Assembly: GCA_021234535.1 (NCBI GenBank)
Contig: CM037837.1
Location: 4,938,218 to 5,002,217, forward strand
Length of the DNA: 64,000 nt
Direction of reading: 5' to 3'
DNA from: Stichopus chloronotus
Lineage: Eukaryota; Echinodermata; Holothuroidea; Aspidochirotida; Stichopodidae
The translations under genes were made by a program, and so were the position numbers. Below the pieces are notes generated by a model. The model saw nothing but the letters and a program-made list of their open reading frames with translations, did not search any database and was not told the origin of the DNA. Below, piece by piece: positions 1 through 13,022 of the stretch (the stretch's first letter is position 1; the number at the start of each line of letters is the position of its first letter).

Positions 1-3000
1 AGCCATCGTTATACTTTGATTGCAATGACAACTAACACATGTCACAACCGGAGAGGAGAGAATGAGAAATGTCTGCTGTATTTCATTCCCACTGTCGTTA
101 ATGAATGTCAATACAGAAATGAATGATGGCCAATGTCGCAGACATTATTCAGCATGGAATTAGCATAAAAACGTGACTGCAGTGTCGAAGAACTTGAAAT
201 TCACTGCATCGTCGGCCGTAACGAGTAGGACTAAGGAGGTACAAATGTTAATTCAAGACAGTGATATATGTGAATTTGTGTATTTTTCAAAAGTCACAAA
301 CAGAATCCAAACGAAACCTAACGAAAACGATAACTTCGACAAGATCTTGAACGCCTACATTTCTTGTGTTGTATAAGACATAGTATAATCACTAAGGGAA
401 ATGAATAGGGGTACATGCTATTTTAAAATACCAGACCATTTTACGCCATGGCATCTTACCAACGATGGCGTCTCCTGTGGGTCGGACTTCGTTTTATTTC
501 ATTTCTTTCAGGATCTTTCTTTGGCGTCTCCTGGGGGGTGGTTGTCGCAGCTGCTGGATTCAAAAGAGGCTGCATTACACAAAAGAAATTTAAAAAAAGA
601 AAGCGACTGAACATTTTCAAATTTATTTTACATACAAAACAAATCACTATTTGAGACATATTTAGGAGCACTAGATTAAATATGCGACAGTATTAAAGGG
701 TGTGTGAATGTGTAGTAGGATTGACTATTTAACTGAAAATGACCCAATCCCTTTTATCGAGGAGGCGCAAGTGTGAATTATTTGTGGTGATTGACTCGAA
801 GTCAACACAACATTGTGCATACATAAATATTGTAGCTTAGATAAAAAAAAAAAAAAATTGCATCTCTGATTGATCTCAAATCTCCGGACGTGTAATGACG
901 CCATGACGTAATCATCTCTACAGTAAACACTCAACTGATCAAGTTGTGTAGTATTCTCTAAGGCTTTACAACTGTATGTAGTATCGTATAGTTTATGCCA
1001 TCATGATGACCGTTCTCACCATATGGTATACAGGCTGAGCAGTGTCAACAAATAGAAACCAGGGAATTTGCAATTGTCATTTGCTATATAGGGATCATTT
1101 AAGTCGTTCTACCTTTTAATGGTCTCGAATAATGACTTGTAAGGCCGACACAACATTAATCGCTACAGCAAAGTTCCATTAAAGTTATATTAAGTTAAAG
1201 TTACCAGAATGTTCACGACAATGTGTACAATGTAATCATATACTTAATTCGTTGTTAAAGGCTACGTTTTATTCATTTACAAAAATACCTACACATTTTT
1301 ATTACAGTAATGATATGTGGTAATGCATCCCCCCCCCCCTCTCGAAATTATGTTTGCAGTCACTATACAAACGCAGAATAGTCTTGATTGATTAATTATG
1401 ATTTTCATAACGAGTTATGTGCAAGGGCGAGGCAGAGCGCTTTCATCAGCTTAAGCTATCACAGATCAAAGGTCAGTCTTTATTTTAAGCTACAGCAAGA
1501 ATTGTCTCTGTACCTCAATAATCTATTAATGTTAGTAATACACATGTTAATTTGAGTAAATATGTTCCTAGCCATATGATCAAAGGTTCATGTATCGCTA
1601 TGGCAGAAGCACATACACTGATAAAAGGCAGGGTAAGTGTGACAGTGTACTTTACATGGGCTTTGTTTGTTCACTTGAAGTTTGTTAAATTGTCGTCAAA
1701 TATATGCTAAAACTGAACGGTTTTCAAACAAATTTCCAAAATAATCCAATTGCAAATAAAAGACGAAGTGGAACACATCAGTAAATATAGCCTGTTAAGC
1801 AAATTTCAAGGTTTTCTTTCCTGAAACTGTTTACAAAATTCTCTCTTGTCCTTAGTCCTATTAACTCACATGTTGTAAGTTCCTTCTGTGAAAACAGTTT
1901 TAAGGCATCGTGTTACCAGACACATTCTGACCCATGTTACTAAAGTTACCTAAAGAAACACATCAGTCATGAAAAAAGAAGTGTTTATCCGAGAGTGGTG
2001 AACAAACGTGACAATAATGAACCACCGGAAAGGGGCATAAGTACCCACACTGCATGCGTAAGATATCAAAAAAAGTTTCAACGCACTTCAATATCGGGAT
2101 ATGTGCATGATACATGCATGATAATTGTCATGGATGCAGAAAAGCCTGGCTGTTCGAAGACTTCGGTATACCAAGCTGTTTGCAAATTGCGTACAGTGGC
2201 AAGGAGAGTACCCTCAATACCCCCTCCCGTAACCACCCCCCTACCCGGACAACTAAACCGTCTGGCTAAAACCAACCACTCACCGAACCACACAGAGAAT
2301 GCAACAACAACATAAAGCAAACAGGTGCAGTTTCGGGGGAACCTGTGTGGATCACGAGGGGTGGGGATATTTCAGACCAAAGTACTGTGACTATGCACAA
2401 CAAAATGTGGCAGGGATTCTTGGATAGACTTTTTTTGCGCCACCCCACCCTTCCATATGGTTTCACCTACTGCTAGCTACGAGTGAAACGAAACAAACGA
2501 AACGAGTGAAGCACACCCGGTTTGGTGAGTTGCTGTACTCAGTACTGAGTGATAGTTCCATATTGAAATTTCCGTGTGACAAAATTGTACGATATACTGA
2601 AAGAAAAAATGCAATATACAAAAATGATGCAGAGAAAACTTACTTGCTCAGTTCCAGGTTCAAGCATTGTAGTATTATTTGTATTCCCTTGTGTCAATTA
2701 AAAGAAGTAATTATCTCATCTTGGATTTATTTACCACATGATCATGTGAATAAATCTACTGACGACAACCAACGGAATCCGGGTACCGGCGTCGCAACAG
2801 AGTCATCAAACTTTAGCCTACGCCTGGCAGAGGTTTGAAGAAGTTTCAAAATTCGTGAAGATGTTGAAATGTTGGATTCAGCACTTCCGACTTTCATTCC
2901 GTACTTTTTGGACAAATTTGCATCAACCTGCACCGTAGAATGTTAAGAAAACACTGTTTATTTATTACCTTTCCAACGGAGCTGCTACATATATCCGCCT

Positions 3001-4416
3001 AGCCTATACTTGAAATCAGTATATGATCCTGACGTGTCTCCTTCATGTTAGGCGGCACGCAGTACCCAATTACTCCCGTAACCCCGGCGGTATGTGTGGC
3101 ATTGGTTGAAGGCTATTTGTCAAACAGACTCTACGATAGGATAAACACAACTGAGGACCGAATCGGACTTTGATCTCTGGCATTGTTTACAGCTAATTAA
3201 TTACAGGTTTCCAACCAAATCGCTACTCAGGTTCATAACCAGTCCCCTATAGGCCGAATTTTATTAATTATCGTGTAAAGGTTACACTACGACAGTCTGT
3301 ATAAAGTGTAGACTTTGTTACTTGCAGTGCAAAGACATGAGAAGCAACTGTCGGTAAGGTTTAACTAACCATTTATAAATAGATACCGGGCTAATGTCTG
3401 ATGAACTTTGCAAACAAGGTGGACAACCAAAGAGTATCTGTTCCGTTTGCATCTGAGGTGCAAGAGAATGCTGTTTCTAAATTATGGTATATAAAAGGAA
3501 CGTCTTAGAAATGAAACTTGCAGTCACATGGGTCACAGTTATAGTAATGTTGGAAATTTTTTCAGGTCTTGTCACAAATGTAATGGTAATTGGTAATTAT
3601 AAAGTAATCGGTCTGTTAAAGTTAAGAGGATAATAAAAGTCAGAACTTTTGACAATACAATATTACTGTTGAATGAGAAAATAGCATGTGATGTACACCA
3701 CTGGTTACCAAAGTTCATTCACATATGGTGTTTACTTTCCAAGGTATTGTAACTGGAAAGTATATAAAAATTAAATCAAGCCGTGCGTGACTGTCAAGCC
3801 GACCACTTGCGATTGAAAAACTTTTTTCTTTATTTTATTGTCAAATAATTTTAACAGCTATGCAAAGATTTAAATAAAAAAGTATTAACAATTAGATCAT
3901 TGCATGATGTACCCCTCCGTAAATGCACACAAGATGTATTTGCATTTATGGAAATGAAAGATGGAGAAAACAAAGAATGCATTGTATTTTTGCTATTGAG
4001 GTTATGCGACGTCATAATTCAACTTACTCAAGACCGTTTACATTAAACTGAGGCATAGATGTCAGCACCCTTCTCTGAAAATTCGAAAAGTTTGTTACTG
4101 GGAAGAAAACAATATTGCCGAATAAAACTTTGCGAAGATGTTTGAAAAACAGTTCTGCTTTATATTTCATGAAGATATTCCCAGGGTTTCATTCTCCTTT
4201 ACAACACTGTAACTTGCTGAAGTGGCACGCTACTTAATTTGTACAACTCAGCCCGGTGTCATATCTTCAGGTAACTTCACTCGGAAGAATCCTGTTGACT
4301 GCTTGAATTTGGACGAGATGAATGCCTGTATAACTTTCTAAATAGCGGATTGTTTGTTATCATAGTAGGAACATTATTTCTGCCACCATACTTGTTACAG
4401 TGCTTTTAATAAGTGG
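1..4416. other. Intergenic, no gene recognised
   Basis: No reading frame here looks like a conserved protein and none is flanked by convincing splice sites. It holds only short simple tracts, such as a C-run near 1,330-1,340 and an A-run near 842-858. Short open frames at 1,995-2,315 and 2,506-2,838 lack recognisable motifs. Confidence 0.6.
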
Positions 4417-4610
4417 AGCGGTACTGTGGCCAAGTGGACGGAGTTGGTTCTATTAAAGCAGTAAAGCTTTGCAACCGGGAGGTTTAGGTTTCGATCCCCG
4501 GCAAGGTCACAGTAAGATGGGTTTTCATCCAAAAGCAGCCTCAGCTTTCCCCATCCAAACTGACCTTGTGACCTAAATTGACCTAAAATTATTGAGTCGG
4601 TAATCACTTG
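4417..4610 (+). mobile_element. tRNA-derived SINE
   Basis: The head contains a Pol III A-box-like TGGCCAAGTGG at 4,427-4,437 and a B-box-like GGTTTCGATCCC at 4,487-4,498, about 60 bases apart as in a tRNA gene. The B box has one extra T compared with GGTTCGANTCC. A non-tRNA body follows. The head does not fold as a clean functional tRNA, so a SINE is preferred over a tRNA gene. The 3' end is approximate. From here to 5,115 nothing else is seen. Confidence 0.55.
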
Positions 4611-5115
4611 ACGTGAATAAGTTGTGGTATATATGACCTACAGAATTCAGGCTCCACACTTGTGTGATTAATGCTTATAAACAACAGCTCTTCAAGTTCA
4701 AGGCCTAAAGTAGTATTATTATTCAAAAATTTCGAGTGAACTTAAGTGAAACTTATCACGATAATGACATAATGTACTGCAACGATGCATTGTTTAAAAT
4801 ACACCAGTAGGCGTCAGGGGTGAAAGATCGCTAGGAATATTCATTTGACTCTTTATTCGCAGTATTGTCACGTGTTTCAAAAGAAAAGCAAATAAAAAAT
4901 TAACATGGAGTTTGTACTTTTTTCCGTGCTACAGTAACTTAAGCTGGACCTCATAAGAGAACAACAAAGAAGTTTTATGGAAGATGGAGGTGTTAGCAAG
5001 TTTTTCCTCTGTTTTTATATAAAAGTTGTAAAGTTCAAATGAACGATCGGTCTGATGGTCGGTCTGGGGGTGGGGTGGGGAATGAATGAGACTTTCACCG
5101 CCTTTAGATCCACCG

Positions 5116-5439
5116 TACACTCACAAAAAGGAACGGTAAAATAAGAGCTCCATAACTTTTAGGTAAACTTTTACACGCAGTTCATGTAAGCCTTACATTG
5201 CGTATATAACAATTTTACTAAAATGTAGTAAAATTTACCAAAATTATGTAGAATTTACATATACTGTTTACGTTAACTTAGGTAAACAGCGGTATATGTA
5301 AATTCTACATAATTTTGGTAAATTTTACTACATTTCAGTAAACTGTTATACACACAATGTAAGACTTACATTAACTGTGTGTAAAATTTTACCTAAAAGT
5401 TATGGAGTTCTTATTTTACCGTTCCTTTTTGTGAGTGTA
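5116..5439. mobile_element. Foldback MITE with TA target-site duplication
   Basis: Two arms of roughly 148 bases are near-perfect reverse complements around a spacer of about 26 bases that itself pairs (TGTTTAC with GTAAACA). The tips read CACTCACAAAAAGGAACGG on the left and its complement on the right. TA flanks both ends (5,116-5,117 and 5,438-5,439). TA duplication is typical of Tc1/mariner-mobilised elements. There is no coding capacity. The high arm identity suggests fairly recent insertion or a selected hairpin. Confidence 0.75.
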
Positions 5440-5539
5440 GCCATGAGAGACTGTTCAAATGGGATATGGCCAAGGATCTTGTAAGTCAAAACAGATCTAA
5501 CTTCCATGCACTGTGAGACTCCCGATCATGAACTCACTA

Positions 5540-6000
5540 GCGTACACAGGGGGGCCACTGGGCCATGACCCCCCCCCCCTCACATTCCCCATTTTTTTTA
5601 AATACTGCATATCTTGCTGAAAATATCAGAAATAAGGCTGGGTTCATGCAGCTGAAAAAACTTGGGAAGGGCTATTTCCGGTCATCTGGGGGGTTTGTAA
5701 AACCCAAAATTTTCTTGTACTCTCCGCGCCAACCGATGGTGGCGCTCCGCTTAGATAATCTTCACAAGTTTGCACCCCCTCCCCTTGGAAGGTCTTTTAA
5801 GGTCTTCTTAAATGCTCCAGATTGCAGGAGATCTGCAGATTTCACAATTTTCCAGGGAAAGCATGCCCCCCCCCCCGACCCCTAGCAAAAACTTTCTTGT
5901 ACGCTCCGCACCAACCGATCGTGCCGCTATGCTCGGATCTTTCAATTGCAGTAATTCCGGCAGAGGCTACGGCCTCCCCCTCTTGAATTCCTGAGTACGC
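5540..6000. mobile_element. Dispersed repeat with short inverted ends
   Basis: The left end GCGTACACAGG (5,540-5,550) is nearly the reverse complement of the right end CCTGAGTACGC (5,990-6,000). Inside, a block with the core CGCTCCGCxCCAACCGAT occurs twice in diverged form (near 5,720 and 5,905), separated by C-tracts. The open frame at 5,565-5,885 runs through C-tracts and is judged non-coding. The family was not identified. Confidence 0.45.
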
Positions 6001-8788
6001 CACAGCATGAACTCCTTGCTTTCTATCTCAGAGGCAATTGTTAACACAAACCTGTGTGAACGAGGGAGCTCCAAAGGCTCAGCGAGAAGAAAATGAGTCG
6101 GTTACCCAACAAAAAATTTGATTCAAAGAGTATATACATAGGAACATGGGTGAAATAAATGTAACTTCACTGTAATGTTTACCAATGTGTCTTTTTCCTT
6201 TCGCTTTATTTTTTTTTTTCGGAATGACGACATCCAAGTTGAAGATGAGTTTTGAACTGAAACATGGATCTTTCCAGCTCAGGCTGTTTGACGAAGGGTA
6301 TAGGGCACGACACGATGTTAATGATAAAATCTTGAGCCAATAGCTTCAGAAAAAAAAACTCATCAAAATACTATTTCTTTATGATCGAATTCATGAATAA
6401 CAACATTGAAACAATGACAAAATTGTCTTTGTCATCAAATTTTTGAGTGCGTTTCATCCAAGATGTTCTCGTTGATACTTACAAGATTCTACACATGCTA
6501 GTCAGCTATAGTCCCGATCGTTGGAAACTTATAGAGCTCTGAGTAAATATTTTATATGTGAAATATTATAACACCGTAAATACTTGTAGTTGCCTGTACA
6601 TGTTGTTTGTTGTTGCCTACATGCGATGCAGATGTTGTTTTCTTTTGAATTTAGCAATTGGTATACTGGTCGACTTATATTGAATACGCCAAACTGTGAG
6701 GAAAACGTACACTGCAGCTGTGTTTATAGTTATCGGTTGCTATTGGCTGTTTAACTTGGTGCTATCTTTTGGTACCTCTGACAATTCATGTCTACTCCTT
6801 TGGTGCTTTGTCATTTTGACAGGCTATTCAGTGTACTGCCAGTTGTTGTTGTTTTTACCTTAATCCTATTCTAGTTCAATCACCCCATTTTGTCCCTTTT
6901 GTTGTTCTCCTTTTTTTTTTTTCAGTCTCTGTAAGCTGTTCGGCGACCTCCGGTAACTATTAAAGCTTTTACAGATGTCATTCTCATTGTCCTGTTTAAC
7001 GGCAACTAGGCTGAGTAAAATATAAATGCTACCTGAGTCCGTAGACTGCAGACCCTATGAAAAGACCACCATCACTCTAAGCTAACTACCTGGACAATCA
7101 AGTGTTTGTTTGGTTGGTTGGATTCATTTCTTTAATTCTATCTTTCATTGGTATTGTCATCTTATTGTAGTACGTACCTCGTTATATCTCAGTGAATCCA
7201 AATAGTACCAGTGGGCACCTGACATTGATTCATTAGAATTGAATACAAGGTAGGCCTATATATTTTAGCCATGCTGCTGGTTACAGAAGTGTTGCGTTGT
7301 AGTGACGCGTGTTCCATCTTTATATGTGGCAAGATAGCACTATTCCAACAGTAAGACATTCTGGCATATTTCGCTTAAATGTGACGCTTATAGAATATGA
7401 ATGGATCGAAAGACACGCGGATATTTTGGTTTCAATCACAACCCGCGCGTGCGCCTACCCTTTTGTCCGCCTTCCCCGACGGCAATTCAGTAACGATCGC
7501 AACACGCAAATTTACTGCGTCAACATTACACCGAGCGGGATCGCAAATCGCTCGAGACAATTTTGCTTTGCTGGCGCGCGGTGTGAAAGCGCCCTAACTC
7601 AGGACGGCAAATATGGTGATCACAATCTTCCAAGTGCTGTATTAATATTAATAATAATTCTTTTATTAATTTGGAGCCACGTGCGTGACTTTTTCACTGT
7701 TTCCAGTTACGTTCAAACCCAGACAGGATGATTTCCTTCTTCCTTTTTCTGCTTCCAATGCACCAAATCCCTTTTTCTTGAAGTTTGAAGGGAATAGGTA
7801 CTTTCATTATTGTAGTACGCCGCATTACAATCTTGTCATTACTGGTCGACCAGCAATTTCTTTTGTTGAGCTCTGTATGGCTCATAACGCCTCACCTGCG
7901 CGTGATGTAACTTAGTTCATACAAATATGCATGCGCGACCTTTTAGTAGTAGCAGTAAGTGCGAGCTATGGCCGTCTTCAAACGAAAATCTACTAAGAAA
8001 AAGCAAATGTCACGACTACAAGAACGATTTAAGGGGTTAAAGTGATGAGAGAGCCCTGCAGATAAATGTCCAGAAAACGTGATGAAATGTGGTTCGGCCT
8101 TTTCCCAATGAGGTGATAAACGTAGAGTGTCAATGTTGTTTCCAAATTGATGTACCATACAGCGCCATTGTGTTGAAATGTGATGTAACAGAATCGTGTG
8201 CTGTTTCACTGCGTTTTAGTGGTTACAACATGACGTCCTTCTACAGAATCATGTACTGCTCTCATGTTCTATTTCAGTGGTGAAACAGAAAGACAGTTTT
8301 GACATATATACAGCTAGTACTAGAGTACTCAGAGCAGTACAGGCTTGTACGACATACAATATATAGTAACGATAAGCGTCGGCAACTTTACAACATTATG
8401 AGAGAGATCCAACATAATTTTTGTTTCGTCCATCGTGAAACATAAAAAAGAATGGATTGGGAAAGGGGTCGACAGGAAACGGCACTGCCTTACCCTAAAA
8501 ATGCTAACTCCTATGAGGAGTGGATCCACAGAGACTGGCTTACTCCCAACAACAAGGACTTAGCCTATCACGCACTTCAATTCTGCATATTTGTGGGCAA
8601 ATGCAGTTCTAGTTCAATGAGGATTTATCGTCTGAACTAACTATCGAGAGAAAATGCGCCCTTTCGGTACACAGAGACACCAAAAATTCAGCTGATTGGT
8701 TCCGGCCTTCTCAAAAGAATTACCCATATAGCTTATGCTACTATGGTGATCTCACATGTTCCTTATCGACAGTAACACATTTATATAC
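6001..8788. other. Intergenic, no gene recognised
   Basis: The longest open frame (7,309-7,731, plus, 140 codons) has no recognisable motif and no convincing splice context. Its middle (about 7,420-7,620) is unusually CpG-rich and ends in GGTGTGAAAGCGCCC, which resembles a MITE terminus, but no matching left end was found. Confidence 0.5.
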
Positions 8789-9440
8789 TCAGTGGCGGCA
8801 CCAGGATTTTTAGATTTGGACGGGTGCAAATCAGTGGAGCGCATAAGAAACTTGGGATGCAAAATCTGTCGCGTCTAGGGCAAAATCGAGTCCACAGCGC
8901 GATCAAGTGGGGTTCAGGGACAAAGCCCCGGTGAGGGTCCAGGGTCGAAGCCCCCCGAAAGCTTTGAGGTTTTAGCATATCTATGGGTAAAAACTAAAAC
9001 TCAGGCTATCCCTCTAAGTAGGCAAGACGAAATCTTAGGACCACTCATGGGCTACGGGGCAAAGAGTCGGTGGGGGTCCAGGGGTAGAACCCCCGGAAGC
9101 TCTGTGGTTTTAGCATGTCTCTGAGGAAAAGTAAGTTTCAGGATGGGTTTCCTTCAAAAATGAAAATTTAGGACCCCCTGGTGGGGTCCAGAGCCAAAGC
9201 CTGTTGGGGGTTCAGGGGGGCAAAGTCCTCGGAAACGCTGAGGTTTTAGCATATCTCTGGGTGAAAGTCTCATGGCACTCTACCTATATAGAAAGGTAAA
9301 GACAAAAATAGGAATATAAACAGGGAATACTTTTACATGCGTGTATTTGTCAAGTCACTTCAGCTGAGTGGGGGAGAGGAACTGGCGGCAAAGGTTCTGA
9401 CTGGGGGAGTCCCACATACCCCTCCCCCTCGTGAGGCCTC
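8789..9440 (+). repeat. G-rich dispersed repeat with three internal copies
   Basis: It starts with CAGTGGCGGCACCAGGAT. A module built on GGGGTCCAGGG, then CCCCGAAGC-like and GAGGTTTTAGCATATCTCTG, recurs three times at roughly 150-base spacing (ending near 8,985, 9,120 and 9,265). The same family appears inverted at 33,600-33,848. The right boundary is uncertain. The minus-strand open frame at 8,781-8,978 is part of the repeat. Confidence 0.5.
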
Positions 9441-9884
9441 TACTGTTACTGCCTCTAGCTAGATTTCCACCTCAAGAGCTGGAAAATTCCATGCCGGGAA
9501 ATTAAGTTATTGAACGCGCATGCGCCAAGGCACGCAGGTAGGTCTTCCTTGCTCGCTTCACTCGCGACGAGGCGCAATATATGAAACTGTGTGATGTGCA
9601 ATATAAATATACAACACGTAGGTTTTTGGGCGCCACGAGTTATTTTGTAAAATTCACTTTGTGAAATTCACTAAGTTTTTTTCTAAACCTCTCCAGTTAC
9701 CTTAACGTATATAATAGTGACAAATGGTCAAAACCTAGGGATCCTAATGTATCACATATAATGAACGTTTACGAGTAATTAACGATTCAGTTTGGCTTTT
9801 GAAAATTCGCGAACAGAAACTTTTTATCTTATTCCTATACGTAGTATACAGGGAGGAGATATTGTACGAACGACCTTTATTCTA

Positions 9885-10920
9885 CATGAAAAATACGACG
9901 GTCATTTAATCACAATGGACAACCTATACACCTACTTTGAAGTTCAAGCAACTTTCCTTCATTGAGATACCATGTTTAGGAGGTTTTCGAACTAGGGCCA
10001 CAACTGACCTCATGTGACATTTGACCTCCCCACAACCTCACACAAATTATTAATTCATCACGAGCTACCACTTTTACGGTTTGAAGTTCCACCAACATTT
10101 AGATGCTGAGATTATCTTCCTTAATAGGTCCAGAGTTTCCCTTCTGGTGACCTCCAATGACCTTTGACCTACCTGAAAAAGACTAGGGATCATCTTCTCA
10201 CAATGGACACGCTTCATAAAAACTTGGAAGAACAAACAACTTCCGCTCATTGAAAAACAGTGTTTACAATGTTTTCAAGCTATGACCTCTACTAACCTCA
10301 TGTGACATTGACTGCCCCAAACTTGACAGGAATTACTAACTCATCAAGAACTACTCATGTAGACCTGTCGAGTTTGACGCTTCACTAACATTCATTTCCT
10401 GAGATACATTCCTAAATATGTTTTCAGAGCTCCCATCTGGTGACCTCAAATGACCTTTGACTTCTATGGAAAAGAATAAGGATCATTTTCTGACAATGGA
10501 CAATGTACATACCAACTTCGAAGTTCAAGAAACTTTCCCTCATTGAGTTACCGTGTTTACAAGGCTTTCAAACGATGGCCACTACGGACCTTTGACCGAA
10601 CAAAAACTTGACAGAGATCAACTACTTATCAAGAGCTACCAATGGTTAGTGTTTAAAAATATAGCAGCACTCAGTTGTTCAGATATTTCCCGTACCCAAG
10701 TTTTCAGACTTTCCCCTATGGTGACCTCAAATGACCTTTGACCTACTTGAAGCAAAGAAGTGGATCATCTACTCACAATGGACTTCCTACATACCCACTT
10801 TGAAGTTACAAGCAACTTTCCCTTCGTGGATATCGTGTTTACAAGCCAAGCCGTCACATTCACACACACGCCATTACTATGGAATGGATTCTTTGTCTGC
10901 CTTCCGCGAGGGATCAGGAA
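9885..10920 (+). mobile_element. Minisatellite-bearing element, diverged copy 1
   Basis: This is a degenerate tandem array with a unit like that at 60.0-62.5 kb. Recurring phrases are CATTGAGATACCATGTTTA, GGTGACCTCAAATGACC and AGGGATCATCT. A CA-rich stretch at about 10,858-10,872 is followed by a GGATTCTTTGTCTGCCTTCC-like remnant of the terminal hairpin. TGACCTTTGACCT occurs intact near 10,155 and 10,730 and is altered near 10,450. It is more diverged than the copy in HIRA, hence probably older. Confidence 0.6.
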
Positions 10921-12947
10921 TTAGTGCTAGTAGAAGTGAAAAATCATATTACACATGGAAGTTTTTTTTCACAACTATTATCTTTTTTACTTTTTTTTTT
11001 TTTTACAAATTATTGACTTACTGGGGTCTTGCATGATCGACTGTGGACTACCTCTGCAATCATTAAGTTTGGCGAGAAACCATTGTAAGGTCTCTGTTTT
11101 ACATTTGTTTGAATCTCCTACACAGTAAATGACTGTGACCTGCCATGGGAGTATTTCCGTTTGAGTTAAAATTTCGACTTGCGCACAGTAACATTTCCAG
11201 GTACCAATTTTTAAACAAAAAAAAACTAAAATTTGGGGCACAAGTTGAAATTGCGAGATATTACAGTTTAAATTTACTTGAAAGAGACGCCGTGCTTTTG
11301 AAACATCACTAGAGTAAACCAAACCACTGCGAGGTCACAGTAAGCATTGCAACACAATGCCGCTTTCTTTCCGTTCTTCGGGAACAAGATACATTTATCA
11401 CACAACTGTGCTACCACCGAATAAAATCACCGTGGTAACAATTATACATGAGAATAAACAATGCGTGAAGATTCAAATATTGTGAATATGCATAAATTAA
11501 TTAAATAAATTGCTGAAAAGAGTAGCATCCAAACAGAGCCTAGCAACATGTTTTTAACACACGTTCATCAAACAAGACTACTGACTTTTCATTAGTCTCC
11601 TCAACATCAACAAAGTATCGCTAAAATGATTGATACCCACAATCCACAAAAAGACGTGTTTAATAAGTAGGGAACAACAATAATGTGATGGACATGGAAA
11701 GGAGAGTATAAGGTTGTGCCTCAACATGACAACTTCGACAGGAATGGCCATCACAGAGGTATAACTTGTCAAACCAACTATCAGCCCTTATCACACACTG
11801 ATAGTACATTGCCATCAGAGCGGCAGGAGAGGTCTCACTTGGCAAACTAAACATCATATCAGTTGCCAATCTTTAGGGGTCACGAGGTGACAGTACAAAG
11901 AAGCACGACTCTGATACGTTTGTGATATTAAGGTATGTTGTGGATGATAGAGTATGTAACCAAATTTTGCACGGCCTTAACTTGGGCTGCTGAACAGCCC
12001 TGACATCATCACTACATAGATCTTTTCCTAGCTATAATCTTAGCTACAATTATCACTCTCAATGGTCACTTCTGATACTGCCTGGCATGATTGATGTGTG
12101 AGCCTCTGTAACCACTGTCTTGATAAACAATTTCAACTACCCCTTATAGGGACTCAGGGCTGCAACTCCTCAAAGGAAGTGCTTGCTCCAAGTTAATGAC
12201 AATCACAATGACAACAAGAAATAATTAAGAGAAAGTGAGTGGATAACTATAACAAAATATTTCAACACTAGACAGGAATTAGAACCAGTGACCTCAGTAG
12301 GACACATCCAGCACTCAATTCAAATGCCCCTCATCAGCAGTTACCCAAACTAAGATTGGCTGCGGTCTCTAAAAAGAGAATTCTTTCAAAGGGTGTGGCA
12401 GCCAGGCTCATTAACCTGGCCTTATGCATACACGAAAACATTTCAAAAGAAACAACATGTCCAGTCATAGCTGTAATGTTAAATAATCATCAGCCCAGGT
12501 GTTTTTATTACATGCAAATGATAATGGGTTCAGTAAGTTTCATCTTCGCACAACATTTGTCCATCTTTATGGCTCTGTTCCTTTGTCATTTTCCCAAAGT
12601 ATACGGTAAATGAAAAGTAGCTCAGCATCTGTGTTTGTATATAAATCTGGCATGAGATGTTACTGACCAGTGCTAACACAATGACCTGCCTTGGGACAAT
12701 CCCTCATTGATACTGTAGGGAAGACCTGCAGAGAGTGCACACATCTGTTTATAACTTTCCTGGAAATTCCTTATTTTTTTTATTGTCTCCAAGTCTCTTT
12801 TCTTCTACCGACAACGCGATTGAACTCTGGATGCTCCGCTAGCGCATCTATTAATGAGTTTTGTTGGTGGCCAGAATCCAATAAATTATCCTTACAGCTT
12901 TTTTTCTTTCTTGCCATCGATGCTAATCATCAAAACGTAACCGCTTT
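10921..12947. other. UFD1 3' flank, including probable 3' UTR
   Basis: No further coding exon of UFD1 is expected beyond the stop at 12,948. A minus-strand AATAAA lies at 12,784-12,779, 164 bases past the stop, and could be the poly(A) signal. A weak SINE-like B-box motif near 12,275 (minus) was judged insufficient. Nothing else was recognised. Confidence 0.45.
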
Positions 12948-13022
12948 TCAAGGTTTTCTCGTTCGTTTCTTCTTCAGGATCTGACCTTTACCTGTAAATG
13001 GCTTGAAGTCGTCTTCCTCCTT
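12948..13022 (-). CDS. UFD1: UFD1 last exon: second SHP box and stop
   Basis: 25 codons including [23 protein letters not shown] then TRKP. FxPFTGKGQ corresponds to human FVAFSGEGQ, and the basic tail matches the human ending KKGRKP. Confidence 0.94.
   Translation of the reverse strand, partial: KEEDDFKPFTGKGQILKKKRTRKP

Noticed and set aside
4420..4510. Functional tRNA gene
   Set aside because: A and B boxes are present, but the arms do not pair cleanly and a non-tRNA body follows; called a SINE.
7309..7731. Plus-strand open frame of 140 codons
   Set aside because: CpG-rich, no recognisable domain, ends in a MITE-like motif; likely chance or repeat-derived.
12230..12400. Minus-strand tRNA-like SINE (GGTTCTAATTCC)
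   Set aside because: Only a weak B-box-like word and no convincing A box.
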